This document shows, in pieces, positions 44,836 to 56,449 of a stretch of 64,000 bases of DNA. Position 1 is the stretch's first letter; each line of letters opens with the position of its first letter. A model generated the notes under the pieces. That model was not told the DNA's origin. It ran no database searches and saw nothing but the letters and a program-made list of their open reading frames with translations. The DNA is from Shinisaurus crocodilurus (lineage: Eukaryota > Chordata > Lepidosauria > Squamata > Shinisauridae), in contig JAHFWL010000039.1 of NCBI GenBank assembly GCA_021292165.1, forward strand, positions 620,001-684,000. Reading direction: 5' to 3'. Made by a program: the position numbers and the translations under genes.

Positions 44836-45562
44836 TGTCTTGTGTCTTCATTCCAGTGTGTATGTGTGTGTGTTTGGGGGGGGGGAGGATTGGTCCTGGG
44901 GACCAATAACTGGTGTGTCTGTCTCCATTACAGTGAGCTCCTTAGGGTGGTTGACACCTGACAGGACAATGGATTAAATGGATCTTTCAGTTAGATCAAG
45001 CAAGGCAGTACATGAAAAAAGTTCCTTACATATGGTATATTTGCCTGACACTGCTATTTGCCCAAATACATGGCCATTCTGTCATTAATTTGATTGATTC
45101 ATTTATGTAAACAAGAAAAAATATAGCAGTGAATTAGCCCATCGGAAAAATCCAGAACAACTGTACTTGGCAGAACATGAATCCCTAAGTGTCTGAAATT
45201 TTTAACATTTTGCATTTGAGCCCTTGACCATTTTCAGTTCTTGTTCCTTTGGGAAGTTCTCAATGAAACACAGAAAATGAAGACTTCTGGGAACTGGAGG
45301 TTATAATCACTGAAGGTGACTCAGCAGGTAGATATCCAGTAGACACCACCAGGAAGGAAGAATGGTAAGATTGAGTGTCTTCTCTAGCTTTGTCCTCCTC
45401 ACTATTATGCCTAATTTTTCTTTTTCTTTCCACAAAAAGCAACACCCAAACATCAGCAAAAATCTGAGGAAAATGCCCTGCAAGCTGAATTATTTGTCAA
45501 AACAACAGAACTCTTCATTTCCCCATGCACCTTGATTTTTGTTCCTAGTTTTTAAAATGTAT

Positions 45563-45817
45563 ACAGTCATGCCTTGGATTGAGAGCATAATTCGTTCCGG
45601 AAATGTGCTTGTAATCCAAAACACTCTTATATCAAAATGAAATCCCCTCCAAAAAAATTGTTCAGAGATTTTTAATTTAAGCTGTACTACAGTACTTGTA
45701 TTGCAAGACGTCACTTGTATATCAAGTCAAAAAAAATTAAATAAATATTTAAAAATTTGCTTGTCTAGCATAACGCTCTCAAACCAAGTTACTTGCAATC
45801 CAAGGTATTACTGTATT
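45563..45817. mobile_element. mariner/Tc1-like non-autonomous element
   Basis: Inverted ends 'tacagtcatgccttggatt' and 'aatccaaggtattactgta' with sub-terminal 'agcataattcgttccgg' / 'tagcataacgctctc'. TA at the edges fits Tc1/mariner. No transposase. Confidence 0.65.
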
Positions 45818-46628
45818 TAATACAGTCACTAGGAGCTTCCATTATTGTTCATGTGATGGGACAAGGTGCAGACATTTTACCTTTTTTAAAAAAAAATGTT
45901 GTATTTTAAATGTGCTCCCCCCTCTATTTCTTCACAGCTACAGGAGAGGGAGTAAAATGGGTAATGTTCTGGACACAATACCTTAGGTCCTCTTGAAAGG
46001 TCCTCACACTAGAGATGGATGAAATTGGCCATTTTCAGTTTCTCCCAGTTTCCCTTTTATCCAATCTTAAATTTGGTTCCTCTCACACTTTGAGAATTTC
46101 TCTGGTATTAAGTTTGGCACTGCTGTAGAGGACGGAAGTTCCCTAATTGGGACAACCACCAAAAAATATATTCCTGCCCCCTTTACTGGGGTTAAATTTG
46201 CACACAGGTAGTACAGTAAAGAAATAATTCCCTGTTGACCTTAAAGTTCATGGCAGATCATGAAGATCACAAACTCCACTTGTCTGTATTCAACAGGGAC
46301 AGTCCCTATTTTCCATTTGCTATTCCTAATAATTTCCAGAGGGGTAGCTGGGTTAGTCTGTTGTAGCAAAAACAACAAAGAGTCTTCTGCCACCTTAAAG
46401 ACTAACACATTTATTCTGGCACAAGCTTTCATGGACTTTGTCCACTTCATCAGTTCAGATGATGTAAATTGTATTGTCAGAGGGAATTAAAATGTGGAAG
46501 AGGAAAAAAAAAAGAATAAAAAAAGCACCGACAGTGAAGATTAGCTTAATAGTTGCCATTCACAAAAAGTTGGGTGATAACACGGACATCATTGCAATGG
46601 CGAGCTGATTAACATACCTGGTATGATT

Positions 46629-46629
<1 letters not shown>

Positions 46630-46661
<32 letters not shown>
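46630..46661. repeat. (CA)n microsatellite
   Basis: Sixteen CA units. Confidence 0.95.
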
Positions 46662-46662
<1 letters not shown>

Positions 46663-46825
46663 CCCTTTGTCTGTATTCAAACCACAGTAAATATAGTGTT
46701 GATTCTCTTGATGAAATGTACTTCAGCAGTTTCACATTGGTTGATAGCTGTCTGTCTTTGCAATTCCTTTGTTCAAGAATGGCCACCTTAAAGTTATCCA
46801 CAGAGTCTCCTTGCAGGTTGAATTA

Positions 46826-47240
46826 GGGATGTGTGGACTTTGTTAAATCCAGCCATCACTGTTTCACGGATTGCCAAGTGCCTTTTCTTCCATTGTCCTC
46901 TCATTGATGGAATTGATGGAATCAGATTCTGAGCAAATGCATTCATATTCATTTACACAAATTCCACACTTCCAATAATGTGTGCTTCCGAAAACGCACA
47001 AATCCCCCCAAATGCACATTTTCACATTATAGTCTATACGGGAAAATGTGTATTTCTGGTTGGTGGTTTTTTGTTTTTGTTTTTTACAACTAAATTTGTG
47101 TAAAATTATGGAAAGTAAAAGAACTGGCCTGAAAGTCCACAGAATCTGTGTAAAGCCAGTCCGCTGTGTAATCCATGGGTCAGATTCATAGAAATCCAAA
47201 CTCATTTGAAGCTGCTGCGGATTTCTGCAACATCCCTAGA
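46826..47240. mobile_element. AT-rich DNA element inserted in the Penelope-like remnant
   Basis: Bounded by 'tagggatgtgtgg' and inverted 'gcaacatcccta'. Same family as 5,345-5,950. The insertion separates two consecutive parts of the GIY-YIG domain. Confidence 0.65.
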
Positions 47241-47484
47241 CTTGAAATGTTCCCCTCTGGTTTCTGAACATCGCCATTCCTCAGATTTGTGTCCACTTAT
47301 TCCTTTGCATAAAGACTGGCCTGTTTGTCCTATGTAGAATGCAGTAGGGCATTGGTGGCAAAGGATAGCAGATATCGCATTGGAAGATGAACAGGTGTAT
47401 GAATCCTTGACATTGTAGGTGGCATTATTAGGTTGTATAATAGTGTTGCTAGAGTAGATATCTGGAACAGTTGGCACCTGTGTC

Positions 47485-49855
47485 TGCCACGGGGTCTCAG
47501 TTCCTATCTCTGTATCTCCATTGCAAGGTCTGTTGTTGCTGCTGCTGGGTATCCTTTTTAGTTTGGGCAGCTGTCTGTAAGCCAGTACAGAGACCCAACC
47601 TAAAAAAAAGATGTTTTCCTGAACTACAATGCACTACCATGTACAACAAGTACTACCAGTTGGATCCAGACTTACTCAGAGTGGACCCATTTTTTTTAGG
47701 GATGGGAGAACCAACAGTTTTTGAGCTCTCTTAAATTCTCTGAAAATCACTTTGCAGCTCATTTTGGCTTGCTCCCATTTATGTTTGTGACAAGTTTTTC
47801 AGCATGTTTGAACAGGAAGAAGAAGTGTGCATTTCAACAGGAAAGATGTGTATTTTTCAGAAGTGCACACTTCTCCCCATTGACTTCTCCCAGTTGCTGG
47901 CCAGATGGGCGATTAATAAATGTAAATAATAAATAAATAAATAGTGAAAGTGCATATTTAAAAACACACACACATTTTCAAAAGTGATTGCAGCAGATTC
48001 CAGTACTTGCTAACATTCCTCAACAAACAAACAAAACAAATGGTGTTGCTTTTCGTGTTCGTGTTCGGGAGTGCAAACAGGACACGTTCCCATGATTTGC
48101 AAACAAAAATGAAATTCTCCCTGCTTTAGCCTCCTACAGGACTAATAGTAGGTGTGTGTGTGTGTGTGTGTGTATGTGTGTGTGTGATTTGTAAAGGCCA
48201 TGGAAGAGAAGGAAAGTGTTAATGTCACCCCACCCTGTGCCCTTGGTCCAATCACCCTGCTTTAAGGAAAAGCAAAAAACATTGGAAGATCCAATCACCC
48301 ACATCATGTCTAGTTAGGCCCTGGGAAGGGATGTAAATTTAGGTATGCTATGACTGAAGTTCCAACAATTCATTGACTTAGGTATGCACTGCTTCTCCCC
48401 TCCTCTCTTACATGTCTAGTCTTCAGTTTTGACTCTTCCATGATAGCTTCACAGCAACTCTGTAGGACAGTACTGTGTGTAAATAGTAAATTGTGACTTG
48501 GTAAAAGTTCTCTTAACAATCTCATTAAAAAGATGGAGTCCCTCCAATTATTTTTTGGTAATTATTGTGAGTCACTTCAGGGAGGGGGAAAAGCAGATAA
48601 TGATACCATGTATTAATTCATTACGACTGCAATCCTATTCACAGTTACCTGTGAGTAAGTCCCACTGAACTCAATAGGGCTAACTTCTGGGTAGACATAG
48701 ATCTGATTCCATTGTAAATTGCCTTACTTTAGAGGGGGGGAGAGATATATTTAGAAAACACATCATTTCTCTCTTACATGGTTCATATGATGCAATACAA
48801 CTTCTCAGTTTAGCTTTCCTGATGATGCACTCAGGGGACTCATGCAGGGTTGTTGCTGTTGCTTCTCCCAGAGCAAAGGAACCACATACCAAACACATCT
48901 GAAAATATCCCCGCATGTATTGTGCCTGATCAATAAAAGCTCTGCTTGCCAGTGGTGCTGCCCAATTATCCTGCACATAGTGTGTATGAACGTGTTAGGA
49001 ATCATTCTTCTGGTTTGCAGATCTGGGCAGTCAGTGGCACATGGAATGTTCTATTGATGTGTCGGCTATATGGGCAGGCAGTTAATTGAACCACAGGGAT
49101 AGAAGGGGACCAATTTTCAGCAGGTCTAAAGGCTTGCCAGGAGGCAAGACTATTCACACAACAGCACTGGTGCAACACAGATCCTAGGAAGGCACCTGCA
49201 GTGCAGATATCTCTACGGGTTCAGGTAAGTATGAAGGTCATTCATCTTCAATTAGTAAGTTACCCTCTGACCAGTGGTCCTATTGTTTCTTTTTCTTTTC
49301 TTTTCTTTTCTTTTCTTTTCTTTTCTTTGCTTGCTTGTTCTTTCAGATTGTATTAAGAGAAGAAGGAGAATGATAGAGGAGAAAGGCGCATAAAGCCTGA
49401 GAAAGTATGAGAGGGAGAAGACAATGAGAGGATGGGGGAAAAGAACAGAGGTGTGTGAAAGATAAAAGTGTCAACACAGCTGCTGGTCAGTAAAGAGAAA
49501 CACAAGTGAAACTCCTAGGTGTGCGTGCATTGAAGAACTGTTTCAGGCACTCTTTAAACCTGCCTTTCATACTGAAAAATGTTTAGCTGTGAATCTTCAG
49601 CACAGTCCTACATTTCTCTGTTTGAATGGATGCATTTTTCATGAGCAGTTTTGCAATTCCGTTCTCCCACCATTAGAGGGATGGACCCAAATTTAGGCAC
49701 ATGCAACTGGGCTGGCAGAAGTGGGCTTCCTTGCCCCCTCCTCTGAACATCACCCCCCCCAGTCCCCTGAAAATGCTACACAGAGGTTAGGGGGAACTTC
49801 CTAAATGGGGTGAGCTGTGGTGCACATGGAGGGACTCTCCAAAATTGGGTGGTGG
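47485..49855. other. non-coding; microsatellites and one MITE
   Basis: (GT)n at 48,151-48,186; (TTTTC)n at 49,288-49,327; a short TTA-type MITE at about 48,620-48,712 ('gactgcaatcctattcacag'). No gene seen. Confidence 0.5.
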
Positions 49856-50480
49856 CTGTCACGACCGCCCTTCCAGGAATCCTCCTCTGAGGACACGTGT
49901 GACTCACCCCGTGCCCGGGACACTCCTCAGGAGCAGAGTTCAGACACTGCTGCTCCAGACGGGATGCAGCAGCTGAAGCGCTGGCAGCCCCCTCTGCATG
50001 AACCCGTGGGGAGTTCCGGCACCCCGGGGAGTCAGTTCAGAATCGAAGTGGAGACGGATGGTGCAGGCCCCGAGTCCCAGACCGGGAGGAAGAAGAAGAA
50101 GATGAGACGGCAGGCACAGATGCAGACCCTTTTCGCGCAGGCGTCCGGCTGCAAAACCAGGAATCGGCCTTGTGCGGTTTTTGTACCAGATGCTATAAGG
50201 AGGCTCCAGATGTAGATGGGCTTGCCAGAGCAGCGTACAACCCACACTCCCTCACTGAGCCTGGGTCTGGGAACAAACGTTCTCCTTGATCGTGTTCTGC
50301 CCTTCCCGACCTGGCTCCATGAACCCTGCCTTTGATTCCCGGACTCTTGGACCCGACTTCAGAGACTGGACCCTGAACTGACACCTCTGCTCGACCCTTG
50401 GATTTTTGTATGACACTCTCGGCTTGATTCCTAGGATGACCACGCTTGTTCTACTCTTCCCTCTGCAAGCAGGCAACCCA
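49850..50480 (+). mobile_element. LTR-like sequence (tentative)
   Basis: Begins with 'tgtcacgaccgcccttcc', a typical LTR start. The GC-richer, acidic-coding stretch resembles reptile gypsy LTRs. The 3' boundary and a second LTR were not found. Confidence 0.3.
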
Positions 50481-50847
50481 GCTCCCTTAATCTTATCTTA
50501 GCTGGACTTTTGGCTGCGCAGCGCTCCCGGAAGCAAGGCCAGCTGCTGGCTGCTGGACAGCCTTAAGCTGGACAGTGGCACCTTCCATGAGTGGAGCCCT
50601 ACTGTCCTCGGAAGGCAAATCTGAGGTATTTTACTGCTGGTCAGGAAGGTGTTGTAGCTGAGAAAATATAGTAGCTTGGTTCTGTTTTCTCAATGAGCCT
50701 AATGTACAGTGATTCTATACCAGACATCCAGGAGTCCATTGCCATTCAAACTGAAGTGAATAGGGTTTCCTGATGGTAAGACGTCCGAACAATATTGCAT
50801 TCGGGCACCAATTCCTGATGTGACTCTTATTGTGAATGGAAGTTAAT

Positions 50848-51036
50848 GGGAGGGGCCATGGCGGAGCACCCGCTTTGCAAGCAGAAGGTCCCAGGTTCAA
50901 CTCCCAGCATCTCCAGGTAGGGCTGGAAAAAGTCTTGCCTCAAACCCTCGAGAGCTGCTGCCAGTCAGTGTTGACAAATACTGGGCTGGATGGACCAATG
51001 GTCTGACTCAGTATAAGACAGCTTCCTGTGTTCCCG
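50848..51036 (+). mobile_element. SINE2-type tRNA-derived SINE
   Basis: Forward copy with B box 'ggttcaactcc', body 'gagagctgctgccagtcagt', tail 'gactcagtataagacagctt'. The A box is damaged. Confidence 0.8.
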
Positions 51037-51039
51037 GTA

Positions 51040-52030
51040 TGATGGAACAAGTTGTAAAAATGCCAGAGCGCAGCTTGCATTCAAGTGCAGATGGACAAAC
51101 GTGTCAATTTCGGTTCTTCTAAGTTTCTCTTCTTTCCGGCCTCAAACACTGAAATGTTTGCAAGAATATTCATATGCATTTTGTGCACATTTCTCCTAAT
51201 ACATCCATTTTTGTGTCCAGTTTTGCCTAATTTATACATTTTTTGCAAGCAATATTTCTAATATAATCTATTGTTGAATGCCATTTTCCCTAATTTATAT
51301 GATCTCACTTTTTTCTGTGCAGTTTTCCCTGATATGTTCATTTTGGCAGGTATTTTGTGATTGGAGAGCTCCATTGTAAAATTCAGAGGGCAAATTTCAA
51401 AGAATGACTGGGTTTCAATTTGTACATTGGTTTGAAAGTGAGAAATTAGATTTAAATGTTCTGCCCCATTTCTAGATGACCTTCAAGGTCCCTTCCAGCT
51501 TTATCATTCTATGTGGATAATATTGGTTGCCAGTTGAGTACCTGTAACATGGAATGGTAGCGTCAGTTGCATTAGTTTCAGTTGCATAAACTCCATGTGT
51601 CTATTCCAGTAAACAGAGAAATCTGGGACTTAGGTCCACACCACTCTGCCACTGACAGACACCCAGCTCCAAGGTAGTGGTGAAGCTGGAACTAACCACT
51701 GCATAGGATACCATACCACATGCATATTGCCTAAATAATGTGTCTGCTAAGGGTGTGGTTATTGACAGCGGTTATTGCCTGCCATTTTGGAACTTGAGTG
51801 AACATGGAAAGCCCTTCAACACAACATGTTAAACCAAAAAGGGTTTTGGGTGTTTTGTTTTTGTTAATTGAATTTATATTAACTAAATAGGTGGCTGAAG
51901 GTATAGTACACATGTTGCCAAATAATAATATGATAACGCAAAGCATCAATTTACTTTGTGGACTACCTGGTATCACTTATCATGTGTTCTTTCACCATGT
52001 CTCTTGAACAGTTGTGGTCCCTTTTGACAG
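51040..52030. other. 5' flank of OR; AT-rich repeat at 51,090-51,470
   Basis: AT-rich phrases such as 'tgcctaatttatacattttt' recur, as in other AT-rich DNA elements. The last bases 'cccttttgacag' (52,019-52,030) look like a splice acceptor six bases before the OR ATG. Confidence 0.45.
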
Positions 52031-52035
52031 CTGCC

Positions 52036-52977
52036 ATGCAGAACCAAACCCTGGTGATGGAATTCATCCTTCTGGGCTTCACTGATGTCCTGGAGCTCCA
52101 AGTCACCTTCTTTGTTATTCTCCTAATTACATACCTCTTGACCCTAACAGGGAACTTTCTCATCATATCCATCACTTTACTGGACCACCGTCTCCACAGC
52201 CCCATGTATTTTTTCCTCCGAAACTTTTCAATTTTGGAAATAAGCTTTACCACGGTCATTGTCCCCAAGGTGCTCGCCAACCTGCTCTCCACCAGGAAGA
52301 CCATCTCAGTGACTGCTTGCTTCATCCAGAGCTTCTTCTATTTCCTCCTTGGCATTGCAGAGTTCTTCCTCCTGGCTGCCATGTCATTTGATCGGTATGT
52401 GGCCATTTGCAATCCACTCCGCTATACCGTCATTATGAACAGCAGAATGTGCATCCAGCTTGTGATGAGCTGTTGGCTGGGCAGTTTCTTCTTCATCTTC
52501 CTAACAACGGTGGTCATCACACGCCTGCCGTTCTGTGGTCCCAACGTCATAGACCATTTTTTCTGTGATAACTCACCCCTGCTCAAGTTGGCCTGCGCAG
52601 ACACACAGCTCATCGAACTGGTGGACTTCATTTTTGCGGTCATCATATTACTGGGCACTCTGGCCATTACCACCGCATCTTATGTTAATATTATCTTCAC
52701 TGTGTTCCACCTCCCATCTGCTAAGGAGAGACAGAGAGCCTTTTCCACATGTTTCTCCCACATCATTGTTGTCACCATGTTCTATGGCAGCTGCATCTTC
52801 ATGTATGTAAGGCCCTCACAAAGTGAAGGGATTGAGCTTAACAAAGGGGTAGCCATTCTCAACACTGTGGTTACCCCACTGTTGAACCCCTTCATCTACA
52901 GCTTCAGGAACAAGCAAGTACAAGAAGTGCTAAGAGATGTGAGAAGGATGATATTCAACACAAAACTGAGGATATGA
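52036..52977 (+). CDS. class II olfactory receptor (family 6-like), intact
   Basis: A 313-residue odorant receptor. Features: N3-Q-T glycosylation site, GN (39-40), SPMYFFL (55-61), C95, [10 protein letters not shown] (116-125), ECL2 [47 protein letters not shown] chose ATG 52,036: it gives a normal OR N-terminus and follows a likely acceptor. In-frame ATGs at 51,982 and 51,997 would add leader residues without similarity to ORs. Its closest look-alike here is the minus-strand OR at 22,509, sharing the MSFDRY and FCDN patterns. The three regions of divergence (TM3-5) are those expected to set ligand range. Confidence 0.95.
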   Translation: MQNQTLVMEFILLGFTDVLELQVTFFVILLITYLLTLTGNFLIISITLLDHRLHSPMYFFLRNFSILEISFTTVIVPKVLANLLSTRKTISVTACFIQSFFYFLLGIAEFFLLAAMSFDRYVAICNPLRYTVIMNSRMCIQLVMSCWLGSFFFIFLTTVVITRLPFCGPNVIDHFFCDNSPLLKLACADTQLIELVDFIFAVIILLGTLAITTASYVNIIFTVFHLPSAKERQRAFSTCFSHIIVVTMFYGSCIFMYVRPSQSEGIELNKGVAILNTVVTPLLNPFIYSFRNKQVQEVLRDVRRMIFNTKLRI

Positions 52978-53062
52978 TGGAGGGGGAGAGATATGGGGAG
53001 GGGAGGTAGAAATATGCAGCTCTTGAAAGGGTTTTCCAGGGCTTAACTCCTCCTTCATATTC

Positions 53063-54362
53063 GTAGGGATGTAGCCGAGCAGCCCGTCAGACAGGAGCAA
53101 GGCCCGAACTGGGCCTGCTCGTGTCCGACGGGCTGCTCGGCCACCCGCGCGGACTTACCTGCAGGCTCTCCAGCTCTGCGGAGAGCCTGCCTCCCCGTCC
53201 GATGGGTCCTGTCGCGTCACTTCCGGTGTGGAGGAAGTGACATGACGGGACCCTGCGCTCTGTTTTGCCGGGGGGAACCATGGCAAAACTATGGTTCCCC
53301 GTGCCAAAACAGAGTGCGGGTGGGGCTCCAGCGTGCCGGAGCAGTGGCTCCGTAGGCGGCGGAGGCTGCGCGGAGGTGGCGGAGGTGTGCCGGAGCGCAG
53401 GACCAGGTAGGACGATGGCGGTGGGGGGGCGGTGGGGGGCGGTAGGGGGTGGTGGGGGTTCTCCGGCGGCGGCGGCAGCAGCGGGGAGGGCTGGGGGTCC
53501 TCCGGCGGCAGCAAAGCGGCTCAAGCGGTGCGGAGAATGCGCCATGCCGCTCTGAAGAGCGGGATTGGTCCACCGCCGCTCGCGGGGTTCCGAGCCCGGA
53601 GGGAGCCTCCAGCCGACTCCAGGCTCAGCCCCACCACTAGACTGGATAGGGCCCATTCTCAGTCAATGGACACATGGCCAGTAGGCATATCAGGCACGGA
53701 CAGTGAAGTCGTAGAGGTGTAATCGAACCGGGGGGGGCACCTCACCCCCGCTGAGACTCTCCGCCTGACTCTCCGCTGAGACTCTCCACACACACCCGCC
53801 TCGATCTTCTGAGCGGCATGGAGCAGTTCTACGCGCCACTCGAGCTGCCCTCTCTGGTCCCGTCGCATTACTTCCGGCACCGGAAATGATGTGATGGGAC
53901 CCTGCGCAGGCGCAGTACGTGGCACGGGGGTCCAGTGTGCCTGCGCAGGGTCCCGTTGCGTCATTTCCGGTGCCGGAAGTGACGGGACGGGACCGGAGCG
54001 GGTGGTGCAGGCAGCAAGCAGCAGAGAGGCGAGCCGCCCCAGAGAAGAGGTACCTTTTCTTTTGCTTTCAGAAATATTACCCCATTTCCCCCTCTCTAAA
54101 AAAAACAGGGAAGTGCGCTCTTAAAAAACAGAAGTGAAACTGGAGGATCACACGACATCATCTAAAGAACCCATAAACAACCATCAGTAAGGAATCACAA
54201 GTGCACAATAAATACCATGTAGAAAAGCTCATTAGCACAAACGGAGATTGAATTTATCTTTGTCAAGTTAACTGATATTTTGAGAACATAAGCAGGACCA
54301 TGGATTAGACCAAAGACCTATGGTATCTAGTCTAGCTATACCCACGCGAGGCGAATCGGTAC
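53063..54362. mobile_element. CpG-rich hairpin element A, with captured segment
   Basis: Left end 'gtagggatgtagccgag', right end inverted 'cggtacatgcct'. Inside is a mosaic of CpG-rich inverted repeats: the arms at 53,068-53,145 ('gagcagcccgtcagac' with its inverse), the 'tctgttttgc...gcaaaacag' palindrome near 53,258-53,312, and three CACTTCCGG-type hairpins (53,204; 53,856; 53,948). The AT-rich segment 54,051-54,336 is foreign to it and matches 60,238-60,532. No transposase. Long open frames here are composition artefacts. Confidence 0.65.
54051..54336. repeat. captured copy of the segment at 60,238-60,532
   Basis: About 286 bp almost the same as the segment near 60 kb, including its junction with a CR1 3' end. 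It stops abruptly on both sides at CpG-rich element sequence. Confidence 0.8.
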
Positions 54363-54566
54363 ATGCCTGGAAGTGAGCCTATGAAGCCCTGTGCCCCCCT
54401 CACATGTGCTTTAAAGGTGTGAGGGTGATTCTTCCTTTTATATTTCTATTGGTGATCCCTACCCAGAGATATGAATATGTAACAGCATTTTTAACGCATT
54501 ACAGGCAATGTAATACTTCTCTTGGTTACTGTGGAGTGGCTGGTTGAGTGGATAGTTGAGTGTTGA

Positions 54567-54609
54567 GGGAGGAGGAGGAGGAGGAGGAGGAGGAGGAGGA
54601 GGAGGAGGA
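54567..54609. repeat. (GGA)n microsatellite
   Basis: About 14 GGA units. Confidence 0.95.
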
Positions 54610-54749
54610 TTATGTAAGTCGCCTTGGGTTCCTTGCAGGAAAAAAGGTGGGGTATAAATATAATAAATAAATAAAATAGCACGGCTGATGAAATGGGTGC
54701 AAGGTGTGGGGGGCACACAAATCAGGTAAGATGACATATAGTGGTGCTG

Positions 54750-55527
54750 GCGAATCTGGGCGGGGGTCCGCCTTGCCACCGCCTTGACTCTCCGCGGCGG
54801 CGGGCCTCGGTATGTTACCATTGGCTCGCGCGGGCGTGAGTGGGACCGAACTCAGTCTGGCTCGCACCCACGTTAGTCTACCTGAGGCCGGGTGGAGGCT
54901 TGCCAGCTCGGCTCTCTGCGGTGAGCCACCCGCGCCGGCGGCACTGGTCCCGTCGCGTCACTTCCGGCGCAGCGGAAGTGATGCGACGGGACCCTGATCC
55001 GGAGCGCTGGACCCCCGCACTATGTTTTTGGCTGGGGGAACCAGGGCAACAGGGCTGTAAGCCCTGTTGCCCTGGTTCCCCCAGCCAAAAACATAGTGCG
55101 GGGGTCCAGCGCGCCGGCCACACCGGAAGTGACGCATCGGAGGACCGACCGGCTCGACCAGTGCCGGCAGCTCAAGTGGTGCGGAGAACGCTCTGCGCCA
55201 CTCAGAAGATCGAGCACGGGGGGCCACTGCCACGGAGAGGCGAGCCACAGAGGGCCCCCCCCAGGTTCATGTAACTTCCCTAGCGGCAGCCCCCTGCCTC
55301 GATCTTATGAGCAGTTCTCTGCACCGCTTGAGCCGCCGGTGCTGGTCCCGTCCCGTCACATCCAGCCCCGGAAGTGATGTGACTAGACCCTGCGCAGGCG
55401 CAATACGTCGTGTGGGGGTCCAGCGCGCCTTGTGCAGGGAGCCGGTAAGTCGGCGGGAGCCTCACACAGGCGTGAGCGGGGCCGATTTCAGTCCACTATG
55501 CCCATGTGAGGCAAGACGGTCCACCCC
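54750..55527. mobile_element. CpG-rich hairpin element B
   Basis: A second mosaic with modules shared with element A. It includes a 58-bp-arm palindrome (54,999-55,117) and two more CACTTCCGG-type hairpins (54,946; 55,344). The left end is near 'gtggtgctggcgaatctggg', the right end is inverted 'gacggtccacccctac'. No transposase. Confidence 0.6.
54999..55117. repeat. 119-bp palindrome with 58-bp arms
   Basis: Arms 54,999-55,056 and 55,060-55,117 are inverse except for one position, around a 3-base centre. Each arm holds 'ggaaccagggcaacagggct'. A related but shorter foldback occurs in the hAT element near 27,680. Confidence 0.93.
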
Positions 55528-55550
55528 TACATAAGAACATAAGATAGGTA

Positions 55551-56070
55551 AATCCTGCAAATTACTTGGGAAGATAGGCGAACAAATGTCAGTGTACTGG
55601 AAGAAGCAAAGACTACTAGCATTGAAAAAATGATCCTTCAACGCCAACTTCAGTGGACCGGTCATGTTGTTCGAATGCCTGACTGCCGTCTCCCAAAGCA
55701 GTTACTTTACTCCCAACTCAAGGATGGAAAGCGGAATATCGGTGGTCAATATAAGAGGTTTAAAGATGTTCATAAGGCTAATCTAAAAAAATGCAATATA
55801 AACATGGAAAACTGGGAAGCCCTGGCCCATGAACGATCTAAATGGAGGTTGGCCTTTCACAAAGGTTCCATGGACTTTGAAGAAGCCCGAGTGCAAGGTG
55901 AAAGGGAGAAACGTGCTAAGCGAAAAGCATGTCAAATGAATCCTTTACAGGACCATCTTCTATCTGGTAACCTGTGTCCTCACTGTGGGAAGCTGTGTGG
56001 ATCTAGAATTGGCCTCCACAGTCACTTACGGACCCATCGCTAGATTCCAATCTTCTTTAGAATTTCTCTA
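55551..56070 (+). mobile_element. non-LTR retrotransposon ORF2 3' end, copy 2
   Basis: Inverse-oriented relative of 42,345-43,435, truncated at its 5' side. The frame from 55,630 is open through QLQWTGHVVRMPD to the C2H2 finger and a stop at 56,041-56,043. The tyrosine codon after GGQ is intact here. The 3' UTR begins 'attccaatcttctttagaat'. Confidence 0.85.
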
Positions 56071-56129
56071 TCCCGAAGCATCATCCACGTGACGCACCCA
56101 GATCCAGGGGCTTCAGCATCCAGTGAGAA

Positions 56130-56435
56130 ATATGAGAAATCCATTTCAGTTCATTTTTTAAATCAGGATTTAGCCACTTCTCACCTTTTGGACCGAATAT
56201 GGACTCAGACACAAATCTGCAGTCAAAACCTGTACATTTCCGAGCTTGCGATGTGATTGGGGACCCCCCCCAAAAAATGCATTTGACAGCATGCGTACAT
56301 CTCAAATATGCACATGAAAAATGCACACAAACATGCTTGAATCAATGGGAGAAGGATGCATACATTTCAAAGCTATGCGCAATTGATGTGTACATTTGGA
56401 AAAATATGCACAAAAAATACAGACGGGTTTTCATG
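56130..56435. mobile_element. AT-rich DNA element fragment
   Basis: Reiterated 'tacatttc' and 'atgcacaca' phrases match the loose AT-rich family at 17.5 and 51 kb. Confidence 0.4.
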
Positions 56436-56449
56436 CAAAAAGGAAAGGC

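Larger units (their letters stand above)
46235..47480 (-). mobile_element. Penelope-like element remnant (GIY-YIG endonuclease), interrupted
   Basis: The minus frame from 47,477 has a GIY-YIG-type endonuclease segment: AILCHQCPTAFYIGQTGQSL followed by GHKSEEWR and GEHFKSRD. The next expected part (DNFKVAILEQRN) appears only at 46,801-46,766, after an insertion of about 410 bp. The 3' end (46,335-46,460) has 'ttaaagactaacacatttat', which is common at the 3' ends of reptile Penelope-like elements. A (CA)n run also lies inside. GIY-YIG plus a reverse transcriptase defines the group; no RT remains here. Confidence 0.7.

Noticed and set aside
51958..52035. longer N-terminus for the fourth OR
   Set aside because: The extra residues have no OR similarity and a likely splice acceptor lies just before ATG 52,036.
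53087..55534. many proline/arginine-rich frames in the CpG-rich block
   Set aside because: Open in several frames at once because of base composition and palindromes; not conserved between elements A and B.
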